A stretch of 64,000 bases of DNA from Calidifontibacillus erzurumensis (GTDB lineage: Bacteria; Bacillota; Bacilli; Bacillales; Bacillaceae_J): positions 1 through 64,000 of the forward strand of contig NZ_JABTTE010000009.1 of the NCBI RefSeq assembly GCF_013303125.1. The letters run 5' to 3'. Positions 7,664 through 17,014 of the stretch are shown here, in pieces. How positions within the stretch are numbered: the stretch's first letter is position 1; each line of letters starts with the position of its first letter. The notes beneath the pieces are model-generated. The model searched no databases. It was not told the DNA's origin and saw only the letters and a program-made list of their open reading frames with translations. Both the position numbers and the translations under genes were made by a program.

Positions 7664-10600
7664 TCACTCATTCCATCCTTTGCGAAGGGCGAATAAATCA
7701 CGCAGTTCTTCGGTTGATAGCTCGGTGATCCAGCTTTCGCCTGAAATGATTTCGTCGCTTAGTGCTTTCTTTTTCTCAATCATTTCATCAATTTTTTCTT
7801 CTAAAGTTCCGGTCGTAATTAGTTTATGAACATGGACAAACCGTTTTTGGCCAATGCGGTAGGCGCGGTCAGTGGCTTGATTTTCAACGGCCGGGTTCCA
7901 CCATCTGTCAAAATGGATAACGTGATTAGCTGCGGTCAAGTTCAGACCGGTTCCGCCAGCTTTCAGCGATAAAATGAGCAGCTTTTCATTGCCAGCCTGA
8001 AAAGATTCAATAATTTCATCACGTTCTTGTTTCTTTAAAGTTCCTTGTAAAAAATGAACCGTTTCTTGGAACGTCTCAGATATGGCGTGCTGAATCATTT
8101 TACCCATACCAACATATTGCGTAAAAATTAGGCAGCTTTCTTTTTGATCTAAAATATTTTCAAGCAGTTCCATCATCTTTTTCATTTTGTTGGATCGGTC
8201 CACCAACGACTTTTCCCATGAAGCATCTTTCAAATAAAGAGCCGGATGGTTGCATATTTGTTTTAGTTTTGTTAACATCGACAAAATTAAGCCGCGTCGT
8301 TCCATTGCGCTTAGTTTTTCAATTCTATCAAAAGTATCTTGAAGAAGCTGCTCATAAAGGGATGCTTGCTCGACTGTGAGCGGTATATATTCTTTTTGTT
8401 CCAATTTATCAGGTAAATTTAGTTGAACCGTTTCATCGGTTTTCGTCCGACGCAGTAAAAATGGCTTGACGAGCTGTTGTACTTGTTGAATGCGCCGCGT
8501 ATCATTTTTATTTTTTTCAATCGGTATTACAAAGCGTTTCGAAAACGAGTTGAGGCTTCCTAGATAGCCTTTATTAATAAAATCAAAAATTGTCCACAAT
8601 TCAGTCAGCCTGTTTTCAATTGGTGTTCCTGTTAATGCGATATGATGATGGCCGCGCAAACTTCGGATCGCTCGTGATTGCTTTGTATAGGCATTTTTAA
8701 TATTTTGCGCTTCATCAATGCAAATGGTGCTCCATTCAATTGTTTTTAGATCATCTTCATCGATAGCAGCAAGACCGTATGTTGTTATAACGATATCGTA
8801 GTCTTCTACCAATGTTCGCAGTTCATCGCCTTTTTTTCTAGCGCTCCCGTAATGCAAGTATACTTTAAGAGACGGTGCGAATTTTTCCAGCTCTTTTTGC
8901 CAGTTGCCAAGTACAGACGTTGGACAGATGATCAGTGCTGGCATCTGCGGTTTTTCGTGTTCTTTTACATATAAAAAATAGGTAATCATTTGCACTGTTT
9001 TGCCTAACCCCATATCATCGGCAAGGCAAGCGCCAAATCCGAATTTGCGTAAAAACAAAAGCCATTCGACACCTTGCTTTTGATATGCACGCAACTTGCC
9101 TTTGAAGCTTGTTGGAACTTCAATCGTTGGCAGCGATGAAATATGATGCAACTGGTATAGCAATTTTTCAAAGTGTTTGTTTAAGCGGATTTGAATTTGC
9201 GACAACGGATTGTCAAGATCAAGCTCTTCTGTATTGGATGTGTCCTGCAAGCTTAATAATTCTTGAGCAAGGATATCTTGGAAAGATAGTCCCTCTTTTT
9301 TGACGCGGGACATGATGTGTTTCACTTGTTTTATAAAAGCGGGATCAAGCTTCATCCACTTGCCGTTTACTTTTACGAGACGCCTATTTTCCTCAACGTA
9401 TTGTAAAAATTGTTTTTCATCTAGTTCAGTGTTGCCCGTTGCGATTTTCCAATCAAAGTCGCTGATCGCCTGAAAACTTAGCAATGATTGCTGGGATGTT
9501 CCTACCGATGAGCGAAGTTGTATTTTCAGTTTAGGGTTCAAGGCGCGAATTTCTTGCCACCATGATGGCAACAACACGTCAATACCTGCTTCAGCCAGTT
9601 GAATACTTGCTTCGGTTAAAAATGTCCAAGCCTGTTCTTCGGTAAGTGTGTGGATTATATCGATATCGCCTATTCCATGAGCAGCTGGATTAATTGTTGA
9701 AGGCGCAATGCTGATAGGATTATTTGGCTTTTCGATGTTCATTTGGCTCTCAACGCGCTCCTCAATTTTTTGCAATCTCGATTGGTTCTGAACGTGTCCA
9801 TCATCGTTGTGTAATCTCACTCGGCTCTCAACGTGCCCATGATTGTAGTGCGATCCCGTTTGGCTCTCAACGTGCCCATGATTGTAGTGCGATCCCGTTT
9901 GGCTCTCAACGTGCCCATGATTGTAGTGCGATCCCGTTTGGCTCTCAACGTGCCCATGATTGTAGTGCGATCCCATTTGGCTCTCAATGTGCCCATCATT
10001 GTAGTGCGATCCCGTTTGGCTCTCAACGTTTTCATTCTTGTTGTGCAATCCTAGTTGTTTTTCAACGTGTTCATTGGTTTTGTGCAAATTTGGCTGAATT
10101 TCCAAAGTTTCAACGGAGTTATTCCCCTCCAGTCGGCTTTCCATTGAACCTTCGATCCTATGTAATCCCGGAAGTTTTTCATCGACATCACTTCTTTCAA
10201 CTGCCGATGCTTTCAGCCAAGGTACGATTTGGCATGTAAGCTCTATGCATCTCGTTATTTTATGGAGAAACCCATGCCATTCAGCAGGAATGGTGGCTGT
10301 GTATTTTCCGCTTTTGTTTGGTTCCCAAACGTACCAATGGCTTGGATTAGTTTTATCCCGTAAAAGAATATCTAATGTCCACTTGTCGGATAGGGCATGA
10401 GTGTTTTCAGGAGGCATTCTCACTTCGTCGATTTCTAATTCCCCATCAAGCGAACGATCACTCAGATCTTCTATTTCCTCATTCAAATTGTCGTACTCAA
10501 GTGGCTCGCTTAACCGCAGTTCGACTGTAAACGGAGCCAAGTCTTCCATCCAACCGATCCGTTCTAACCAAAGTTCCTCATTGAAAAAATTTCCAGTCAC

Positions 10601-11185
10601 AAGGGAGACTTTCCCATCGTCCGAATCACTAGCAGGATGATGCTGTGTGTTCAAAAGAAGTGGATATTTTTTAGTAAGCTCGTCCCAAAGCGAGCGTAAT
10701 CCTTTATCGTTTTCAATAAACTCAGTTATGCAAGAAGAAATCCATTCACTCAAAAATTCATGTGTAAAAATGGATGATTCTTCATCAATGTTTTGAAGCC
10801 CATCGATTAGTTTCCAACCAAACTTCCCTGCCGTCCATTGTTCAAAATCAGGCATAAATTGACCTGCTTTAATTTTTTCAAAAATTACTGGTGCCCATTT
10901 TTGCAGCCATTTGACAGGTGAACTGTAGGAAAAAGTAAATAATGACCTGCGTGAATCCAGTCCCGAATATAGCTCCATTGTTTCCCAAGAAGACAGTACA
11001 ACCCCTTCGTTCATTTCTTCGAAGCTTGTCCCGTAATAACTCGGATGATGCCAAGCAAAGAAGAGCGGGCGCCAGTGGGTTAAAAGGGCTTTAATTTTTT
11101 TTTGTTCCAAATGTGTGGCATAAATAAGGAATTTTCCGTTTTCTAAATAATCTATTTGAATTTCATATGGAAGTTGCTTAGTCAT
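7664..11185 (-). CDS. ywqA: SNF2-family DNA helicase YwqA
   Basis: A 1173-aa Swi2/Snf2 translocase. The N-terminal half carries the bacterial SNF2-associated region. The ATPase core has Walker A ADDMGLGKT (about residue 720), a DEAQ-type Walker B (CIDEAQNIKN, about 824), motif III LTGTPIENRL, and motifs V-VI AGGTGLNL and RAYRIGQKR (about 1080-1105). It overlaps the upstream ywqB by 8 bp, so the two are translationally coupled and probably work together on DNA or RNA polymerase complexes, as in related bacilli (role inferred). Oddity: residues about 345-490 are a 13-residue tandem repeat inserted between the N-terminal region and the helicase core, making the protein longer than I expect for this family (B. 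subtilis YwqA is about 920 residues by memory). Confidence 0.93.
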   Translation of the reverse strand: MTKQLPYEIQIDYLENGKFLIYATHLEQKKIKALLTHWRPLFFAWHHPSYYGTSFEEMNEGVVLSSWETMELYSGLDSRRSLFTFSYSSPVKWLQKWAPVIFEKIKAGQFMPDFEQWTAGKFGWKLIDGLQNIDEESSIFTHEFLSEWISSCITEFIENDKGLRSLWDELTKKYPLLLNTQHHPASDSDDGKVSLVTGNFFNEELWLERIGWMEDLAPFTVELRLSEPLEYDNLNEEIEDLSDRSLDGELEIDEVRMPPENTHALSDKWTLDILLRDKTNPSHWYVWEPNKSGKYTATIPAEWHGFLHKITRCIELTCQIVPWLKASAVERSDVDEKLPGLHRIEGSMESRLEGNNSVETLEIQPNLHKTNEHVEKQLGLHNKNENVESQTGSHYNDGHIESQMGSHYNHGHVESQTGSHYNHGHVESQTGSHYNHGHVESQTGSHYNHGHVESRVRLHNDDGHVQNQSRLQKIEERVESQMNIEKPNNPISIAPSTINPAAHGIGDIDIIHTLTEEQAWTFLTEASIQLAEAGIDVLLPSWWQEIRALNPKLKIQLRSSVGTSQQSLLSFQAISDFDWKIATGNTELDEKQFLQYVEENRRLVKVNGKWMKLDPAFIKQVKHIMSRVKKEGLSFQDILAQELLSLQDTSNTEELDLDNPLSQIQIRLNKHFEKLLYQLHHISSLPTIEVPTSFKGKLRAYQKQGVEWLLFLRKFGFGACLADDMGLGKTVQMITYFLYVKEHEKPQMPALIICPTSVLGNWQKELEKFAPSLKVYLHYGSARKKGDELRTLVEDYDIVITTYGLAAIDEDDLKTIEWSTICIDEAQNIKNAYTKQSRAIRSLRGHHHIALTGTPIENRLTELWTIFDFINKGYLGSLNSFSKRFVIPIEKNKNDTRRIQQVQQLVKPFLLRRTKTDETVQLNLPDKLEQKEYIPLTVEQASLYEQLLQDTFDRIEKLSAMERRGLILSMLTKLKQICNHPALYLKDASWEKSLVDRSNKMKKMMELLENILDQKESCLIFTQYVGMGKMIQHAISETFQETVHFLQGTLKKQERDEIIESFQAGNEKLLILSLKAGGTGLNLTAANHVIHFDRWWNPAVENQATDRAYRIGQKRFVHVHKLITTGTLEEKIDEMIEKKKALSDEIISGESWITELSTEELRDLFALRKGWNE
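9720..10140 (-). repeat. In-frame 39-bp minisatellite inside ywqA
   Basis: The coding strand carries a 39-bp repeat encoding 13 residues of the type VESQTGSHYNHGH. Four units are identical at protein level, one more differs at two positions (IESQMGSHYNHGH), and degenerate units on both sides keep the 13-residue register for about a dozen units. The length stays a multiple of three, so expansion or contraction would not disrupt the reading frame. The insert is hydrophilic and His/Asn-rich, likely a flexible linker. Confidence 0.9.
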
Positions 11186-12872
11186 CGATTAATTTTCCTT
11201 TCCCTTTCCGTAATTCTTCTTGAAAGGCTCTTAATCTTTTATATTTGGTTGAAAGCATATGAATGTAATCGTTCCATTTCTCCTCTTTTTTTAAAGCACG
11301 GTAATAGGTTCTAAGCTTTCGCAAATGTTTGACGGCTTGCTGGTACGCTTTTCGATTTTTTTCGGCGATACATTCTTCAATTTCGTTGTGATAAAGAGGA
11401 AGAAGCGCTGCCCGATTTTCCGATTCAATAGCTTTGATAAGTTTCGGATCGATGTTTTCAAGCGGTATACCGATATAAAGCATGAGCTCCGTCCACATAT
11501 GATACTCTTTTTTTTCAATTAAATAGCTTGAAAAATTAAAAAAGCTATATGGGAGCCATGTTTGCAATGTATGAATATAGACCGATTCATCGCCTATTTC
11601 ATCGGCATATTCTTGTATTAAAAATAAATAAAAGGATGATAGTTGGCTTTTCAATGGATGATCTTCATATTCATGGATAAATGCACTCATTTGTTTTTCA
11701 ATGAAAGGCAGCCATTTCTTAAAGCGATCCCAACTTTTGTTTTCGGCAAGTGATTTAAACCAAGTTGTATAAAAATAAACTTCATTTGAAGGTCCTGTAC
11801 TGAGACGATTGATCGCTTTTTCGTCATTTTCATATATAAAGTCAAAGTGAGCCAGTGCTAACCGGCATTCTGATGAGAAGTTTCCTTTTCCTAATTTTTT
11901 TAGCTTTTCTTCTTTTTTGCTGCGTGTTTCAAGGTTTTGAATGAAATTTTTTAATATATTTGGTTTGAACATGAAGTTTGTACATATAAATTGAAAAAGA
12001 TAAAATCGTTCGTATTGGAAATCACGTGTTATAAACAAAATGTCCAGCATTCGCTCAGGTGTTTTATCTATTATTTTTTCATCCGCTTCTGTGCATTCAA
12101 CTACGTACTTTTGAGAAATATATATAAGGTCAATTATTTCAGAAATAAGCTTATCCAAATATTGGGTTGTATCAGCATATGAGACGCCGAAAGATGTCTG
12201 TAATATTTTTTCAAATACAGTAATTGCCGCATGGATTTGAAATAAAAATTCTCCAAAGCGGGAAGACGGCTTGGGTGTATCAAGCAGCGTTGCATAATAG
12301 ATTTCGAATAAATCTCTTGCTAAATTGTAACTTTGGAAAAAGCTCATATACGAATAAGTTGCTTCTCTTTGTTTTGTAAATTCTTCATAACGTTCATTAA
12401 AATAAGCAATCCAGCTCTCAAGCGAATCTTCTTGATAAGGCCGATTGACCGTTTTAGGCCTAATGTTATTCTTCGTTAGAGGGGTGGATGTTTTGGCATG
12501 GGTCTGAGCGGGAAAATAGTGCTGACCATTTTTCCAGCGGTTAAAAAATTTTCCAGGACTATCAAATAGTGAAAATAGATAGAAAAGAACTGCTAATTTA
12601 TGGGTGCAATAAAAATCAATTTCTGGACAATCGCACATGCTAATTTCAAAAAAATCTATTTCAAGATTTACATGAAATTTGAATTTGTAATCTTGGACAA
12701 CAGCTGAAATCGTATCCTCATCCACGACCACATTATAAACAGCGCCATTTCGAAATAACGAAAGCGCACGTTTCACATGTTTAACATCCTTGATATCAGT
12801 TGGATCAAACGAATCAAAAACATCTTCAATGCAAGATTTAATTTTCTTCTTAGGAATTTTTTTTACAAGCAT
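11178..12872 (-). CDS. ywqB: SWIM zinc-finger protein YwqB
   Basis: A 564-aa protein with a SWIM zinc-binding motif of the form CxC-x6-CxH at C80, C82, C89 and H91 (CDCPEIDFYCTH). SWIM domains bind DNA or protein and often accompany SNF2 helicases. The remainder is helical with no signal peptide or membrane segment. The gene ends inside the start of ywqA (8-bp overlap), indicating coupled translation and a joint function. The start is the ATG at 12872, with GGTGG roughly 10 bases upstream. The promoter must lie within about 60 bp, because a 59-bp repeat array begins there. Confidence 0.9.
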   Translation of the reverse strand: MLVKKIPKKKIKSCIEDVFDSFDPTDIKDVKHVKRALSLFRNGAVYNVVVDEDTISAVVQDYKFKFHVNLEIDFFEISMCDCPEIDFYCTHKLAVLFYLFSLFDSPGKFFNRWKNGQHYFPAQTHAKTSTPLTKNNIRPKTVNRPYQEDSLESWIAYFNERYEEFTKQREATYSYMSFFQSYNLARDLFEIYYATLLDTPKPSSRFGEFLFQIHAAITVFEKILQTSFGVSYADTTQYLDKLISEIIDLIYISQKYVVECTEADEKIIDKTPERMLDILFITRDFQYERFYLFQFICTNFMFKPNILKNFIQNLETRSKKEEKLKKLGKGNFSSECRLALAHFDFIYENDEKAINRLSTGPSNEVYFYTTWFKSLAENKSWDRFKKWLPFIEKQMSAFIHEYEDHPLKSQLSSFYLFLIQEYADEIGDESVYIHTLQTWLPYSFFNFSSYLIEKKEYHMWTELMLYIGIPLENIDPKLIKAIESENRAALLPLYHNEIEECIAEKNRKAYQQAVKHLRKLRTYYRALKKEEKWNDYIHMLSTKYKRLRAFQEELRKGKGKLIDD

Positions 12873-12939
12873 AAAGCTTACACCACCAAATTAAAATCAA
12901 ACACCTGTTTTATCCCTTTATTATAAAACATATGGCAAA

Positions 12940-13260
12940 ACGTTGCCAGACCCTCCGTCTCCGGTGCGGTGCCAGACCCCTCTCATGTACCGTCTGTGGC
13001 ACCAAGTGCGGCACCATCTGCGATGGGGTGTCAGACCCCTCTGGCGTACCGTCTCCGGTACCAATTCCGGTACCATCTGCGTTATGGTGCCAGACCCCTC
13101 TGGTGAACCGTCTATGGCACCATCTCCTGCACCGTCTGGGATGTGGTGCCAGACCCCTCTCATGTACCGTCTGTGGCACCAAGTGCGGCACCATCTGTGA
13201 TGGGGTGTCAGACCCCTCTCCTGTACCATCTCCTGTACCATCTCCGGCCCCTTCTGCCGC
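12940..13260 (+). repeat. 59-bp REP-like tandem array, 5 units plus a decayed one
   Basis: Hairpin cores start at 12968, 13027, 13086, 13145 and 13204, each exactly 59 bp apart, with a truncated core near 12942. Orientation is the same as in the other arrays. Units vary more than in the array at 22.5 kb. The bulged arm is GTACC or GAACC rather than GCACC, giving G-T pairs, so this array looks older. It fills most of the gap between the divergently transcribed ywqB and the MFS gene. From 13261 to 13444 I see only AT-rich DNA. Confidence 0.9.
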
Positions 13261-13444
13261 TTTATTGAGCCCTTCTTTTGCACCTTCTTATGGTCCTTTT
13301 GTCATCCTCCAATAATTAAAAATAATTAAGCGAATAAACACATAATATTGCATTAAAAAAATATTCCGAAAATATTTTGCTTGAAATAAGGATGTCAAAG
13401 TGCGACAATTTTTTTAAATTATTACAAAGAAAAAATATTGTATC

Positions 13445-14686
13445 TTGGGGTTGGGGAAAGTGGAATTGAATGCGGGAGTTTTGAAACATAAAGATGAGCC
13501 TGTGAAACTGACTCCGAAAGATCGGCAGTTTTGGTTTGCGATTTTGGCTGTTGGCATCGGGTCGATTCTTTCGTTTGCAAATCTATATTTTGTTCATCCA
13601 TTAATGCCGGCGTTTGTGGACGAATTTAATATTTCGCCGACAACTTCGAGTTTATCTTTATCTGTATCGGTCATCGCCTTAATTTTCGGGCTTTTATTTT
13701 TCGGTTTTTACTCGGATCGCTACGGCAGGACAACATTAATGAAAGTAACGTTGACACTTACTGTTATTCCATTATTCATCATGCCATTTGCAAATAATTT
13801 TGCTTTTCTATTGGTATTAAGAACAATTCAAGGATTTTTTATAGCAGGTCTTCCTGCGGCCGCTATTGCATATATTGGGGAAGAAATTGAACGTAAAAGC
13901 GTTGGTTTCGGTGTAACGATTTATATTGCTTGTAATGCAATTGGCGGAATGGTTGGCCGTATTTTAATCGGTATTCTATCTGACTATTCAAGTTGGCAAG
14001 CGGCAATTTGGGCCCTTTGTGGGTTTAGTGCAGCAATACTACTACTGTTTTTCATTATGCTTCCAAAATCAAAAAACTTTGAGCCTAGCAAACTGGAAGT
14101 GAAGGAAGACGCTGTAGGGATGCTTATCCATCTCAAAAATCCTGTTCTAATCAATGCCTTTTTGATGGGAATTGCTCTTCAAGTAGGATTTACTGGCATT
14201 TGGACATACTTGCCATTTTACTTAGGGGAAGAACCATTCTCTCTTTCGATGAAGGCTATCTCTTTGACGTATGCTGCTTATATTTTGGGCATTATCGGTA
14301 CACCGGTCGCTGGAAAGTTGGCACAGCGCTTTTCCCATCAATCTATTATCATCGCTGGTGTCATGATCTTGATGATAGGAGATTTCTTAACATTAATTCA
14401 ATCGGCAACAATGGTCGTCATTGGTCTTTGCCTACTTTGTCTCGGATTTTTTATTGCCCATTCGATGACAGCTGCCTTCGTTAGCATGCAAGCTACTCAT
14501 CATAAAGGCGGAGCATCAAGCCTTTATTTAGTTAGTTATTACATTGGGGTAGCATCAGGCGGTACCGCCACCGGTTTTATTTGGAGTGCTTTGGGCTGGC
14601 GCGGCGTTGTTTTCTTGTGCCTTTTACTAATCCCGCTAACAGTAAAAATTGTGAATGATAGCAAACGGAGGCTAAAAAATATTTAA
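13445..14686 (+). CDS. MFS transporter, YnfM-like
   Basis: A 413-aa, 12-helix major facilitator. The signature motif A is present in the loop between helices 2 and 3 (GFYSDRYGRTTLM). The segment RTIQGFFIAGLPAAAIAYIG, then EEIERK, is typical of the YnfM-like drug/metabolite exporter group. The substrate is unknown. The start is uncertain: a TTG at 13445 and a GTG at 13460 are both in frame and neither has a clear ribosome binding site; the first helix begins near residue 30. It stands alone, with a repeat array upstream and a minisatellite downstream, and has no regulator beside it. Confidence 0.85.
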   Translation: MGLGKVELNAGVLKHKDEPVKLTPKDRQFWFAILAVGIGSILSFANLYFVHPLMPAFVDEFNISPTTSSLSLSVSVIALIFGLLFFGFYSDRYGRTTLMKVTLTLTVIPLFIMPFANNFAFLLVLRTIQGFFIAGLPAAAIAYIGEEIERKSVGFGVTIYIACNAIGGMVGRILIGILSDYSSWQAAIWALCGFSAAILLLFFIMLPKSKNFEPSKLEVKEDAVGMLIHLKNPVLINAFLMGIALQVGFTGIWTYLPFYLGEEPFSLSMKAISLTYAAYILGIIGTPVAGKLAQRFSHQSIIIAGVMILMIGDFLTLIQSATMVVIGLCLLCLGFFIAHSMTAAFVSMQATHHKGGASSLYLVSYYIGVASGGTATGFIWSALGWRGVVFLCLLLIPLTVKIVNDSKRRLKNI

Positions 14687-14689
14687 AGG

Positions 14690-15165
14690 TAACGAAGCAT
14701 CTGCAACATAATGTATGAGAAGCGAGATAACATGACTAGTGAAAAGCATCATATATTGCACCTATAAAGAAGCGAGATATACATAGCCTTTGTTTCTTAG
14801 GTGCAAAATTGAACATATATCACTTTATGAACCGCAAGATTCACAAAACTTTTGTCATGCAGGTGCAAAGTTAAATTTCATTTACTAAGCGAGATAGAAA
14901 AACTTTGTCATGACTAGTGCAAAGATGAATTTGTTTCTCTTAATGAAAAGTAAGGACCCACAAAACTTTTGTCATGACCCGAGCGCAGTTGAATAAGCAT
15001 GATAGAAAAAACTTTGTCATGACTAGTGCACAGCTGAATTTATTATTCTCAATGAAAACATGATCCATAAAAACATTTGTTTTGGCGTTTAATTTATGAG
15101 ATGTGAGATTGAAAAAGTTTTTATCTCGAAATTGCACAGGTTGAAATAACTGCACTTTATCAAAG
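14690..15165 (+). repeat. Degenerate minisatellite, units about 50-62 bp
   Basis: About eight diverged units follow the MFS gene, marked by GCGAGATAGAAAAACTTTG and similar. Two units share the exact 20-mer ACTTTGTCATGACTAGTGCA (near 14902 and 15016). Two intervening units share CACAAAACTTTTGTCATG, giving an alternating higher-order pattern. No gene is visible; a 71-codon frame on the minus strand at 14940-15155 is a repeat artefact. The stretch 15166-15334 before msmX holds no clear promoter. Confidence 0.75.
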
Positions 15166-15334
15166 TGATATCAACAATAACTTTTTGTTTCGACAAATGT
15201 ATACTTGAATCTTCATTTATTGCGGTGCATTGTCACACAGGAAATTCACTCATAATTATTCTAGAAAAATACAATGAGAGTGAGAGAAGGATTTTGCCAT
15301 AACGGAAATGTCCTCTTATGAAGGGAGCAGGAAA

Positions 15335-16438
15335 ATGGCTGAATTACAATTTGAGCATATATATAAAGTTTATGACAATCGTGTAACTGCCATTGAAGAT
15401 TTTAACCTGCATATTAAAGATAAAGAATTTATTGTTTTAGTAGGGCCATCAGGTTGCGGGAAATCAACGATTTTACGAATGGTTGCCGGTCTTGAAGAAA
15501 TTACAAAAGGCGATCTTTATATTGATCAAAAAAGAATGAATGATGTTTTGCCAAAAGATAGAGATATTGCAATGGTTTTTCAAAACTATGCTCTGTACCC
15601 TCATATGTCGATTTACGACAATATGGCTTTTGGGTTAAAAATGCGAAAAGTTTCAAAAAAAGAAATTGACCGTCGAGTAAAAGAGGCTGCAGAAATTCTT
15701 GGTCTAGAGGAGTATCTTGACCGTAAGCCAAAAGCTTTGTCAGGGGGGCAGCGCCAACGTGTTGCTTTAGGACGTGCGATTGTTCGGGATGCTAAAGTGT
15801 TTTTAATGGATGAACCTTTATCAAATCTTGATTCGCAGCTTCGCGTTCAAATGCGTTCCGAGATTATAAAACTTCATCAGCGTTTACAAACGACTACAAT
15901 TTATGTGACACATGATCAGACAGAGGCTATGACAATGGCAACGAGACTTGTTGTATTGAAAAACGGCATCATCCAACAAGTTGGGACTCCAAAGGAAGTT
16001 TATGAAACACCAGCAAACGTCTTTGTTGGTGGATTCATTGGATCACCGGCTATGAATTTTTTTAAAGGAAAAATTGTAGAAGGGCAGCTATTGATTGGGA
16101 AAACAGCTTTTGCTCTCAAGCCAGAAAAACAAAAAATATTACAGGATCAGGGATATGCTGGAAAAGAGGTTATTTTTGGCATACGCCCAGAGAATATTCA
16201 TTTGGATTTGAATGCTTCCCTTCCATCCCAGACTTCAAAATTTAAAGGTACCGTTGATGCAGTAGAATTATTGGGTGCTGAAATCGTAGTTTACTCAAAT
16301 ATTGGAGGTCAAGAATTTTTAGCAAGGGTAGATTCTCGTATAGAAGTAAGCCCTGGAGAAAACGTTGAATTTGCTTTCGATATGGAAAAAGCACATTTCT
16401 TTGATATAGAAACGGAAAGAAGGATAGGTGCAAAATAA
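15335..16438 (+). CDS. msmX: Multipurpose sugar ABC transporter ATPase, MsmX/UgpC family
   Basis: A 367-aa ATPase that energises several carbohydrate importers lacking their own ATPase. Walker A is GPSGCGKST (about 36-44), the signature is LSGGQRQRVALGRA (about 134-147), and Walker B is VFLMDEPLSNLD with the switch His in YVTHDQTEAM. The C-terminal TOBE/MRP region (about 235-367) includes FGIRPENI, typical of the MalK/MsmX group. Start ATG 15335 follows AAGGGAGCAGG; a start nine codons earlier lacks a site. It stands alone without permease or binding-protein genes, as expected of a shared MsmX-type ATPase. Confidence 0.92.
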   Translation: MAELQFEHIYKVYDNRVTAIEDFNLHIKDKEFIVLVGPSGCGKSTILRMVAGLEEITKGDLYIDQKRMNDVLPKDRDIAMVFQNYALYPHMSIYDNMAFGLKMRKVSKKEIDRRVKEAAEILGLEEYLDRKPKALSGGQRQRVALGRAIVRDAKVFLMDEPLSNLDSQLRVQMRSEIIKLHQRLQTTTIYVTHDQTEAMTMATRLVVLKNGIIQQVGTPKEVYETPANVFVGGFIGSPAMNFFKGKIVEGQLLIGKTAFALKPEKQKILQDQGYAGKEVIFGIRPENIHLDLNASLPSQTSKFKGTVDAVELLGAEIVVYSNIGGQEFLARVDSRIEVSPGENVEFAFDMEKAHFFDIETERRIGAK

Positions 16439-16858
16439 CAGGGGAATTTGGTAAAGGAAAACCTTTCTTTGATGAAAAATAGAATGATACTTTCATCTAA
16501 AAATTACCTTATTTTGTATAAAATATATAGAATTCTCCTTCACGTAAAATTGGGCGTATCTCTTTAATTTAGTAACAGGAAAAAGCGATTTTTTCTTTTT
16601 CCTGTTAAAAATTGTATTCTCATCCGTGGTAATTTTACCCCTTTCCCTTAATTTTAACGCTCTCTAGAACCGGATTAGGTTTATTTTTTTCCAGTTTTCT
16701 TCTCTTCTCAACAGAATATTACAATTCCATTAAATTCCTGTTACCTATAAGACAATATTTTACAAGTGTGATATAATGGGTGAGTGTATCAGACAAAATC
16801 TGCAATGGATTGTCGAATATATTATCATATAATAATAGAATTGAAGGTGATATAGAGA
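16439..16858. other. Gap after msmX with a long palindrome
   Basis: A 12-bp inverted repeat (TAACAGGAAAAA against TTTTTCCTGTTA) spans 16573-16607. Its loop is T-rich but no T-run follows, so it is a possible weak terminator of msmX. Nothing else is seen until the promoter at 16769. Confidence 0.45.
16769..16777 (+). promoter_or_regulatory. Extended -10 sigma-A promoter for the small-ORF/YdcF pair
   Basis: TGATATAAT is a TGn-extended -10 with a perfect TATAAT (16772-16777), about 80 bp before the first ATG. No good -35 is visible, which is acceptable for an extended -10 promoter. Confidence 0.5.
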
Positions 16859-17014
16859 ATGAGTGATTCAAAGGGTAGTATGCTAAATCAACGTGAACTG
16901 TTGGCGATTCTCCAGTCTGCCTATCAGAAGGGAGAAGAAATGGTTATTAAAAATCCGAAGGAAATGGTACAAGACATCATTTTACAAATGGAATCAATGG
17001 GCACAAAACAATGA
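16859..17014 (+). CDS. 51-aa hypothetical protein coupled to the YdcF-like gene
   Basis: A short ORF beginning MSDSKGSMLNQRELLAILQS. ATG 16859 is preceded by GAAGGTGATAT. Its stop overlaps the next start (ATGA at 17011-17014), a classic translational-coupling arrangement. The product is soluble, acidic-helical and has no known motif. The clean overlap, promoter and ribosome binding site make it a real gene despite its length; the function is unknown. Confidence 0.7.
   Translation: MSDSKGSMLNQRELLAILQSAYQKGEEMVIKNPKEMVQDIILQMESMGTKQ

Noticed and set aside
7315-7728. 137-codon plus-strand ORF
   Set aside because: Overlaps the end of ywqA and the small minus-strand gene antisense, without ribosome binding site or family resemblance.
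9724-10239. 171- and 73-codon plus-strand ORFs
   Set aside because: Antisense shadows of the 39-bp coding repeat in ywqA.
12910-13315. Open frames of 85-127 codons on both strands
   Set aside because: Same repeat artefact as above.
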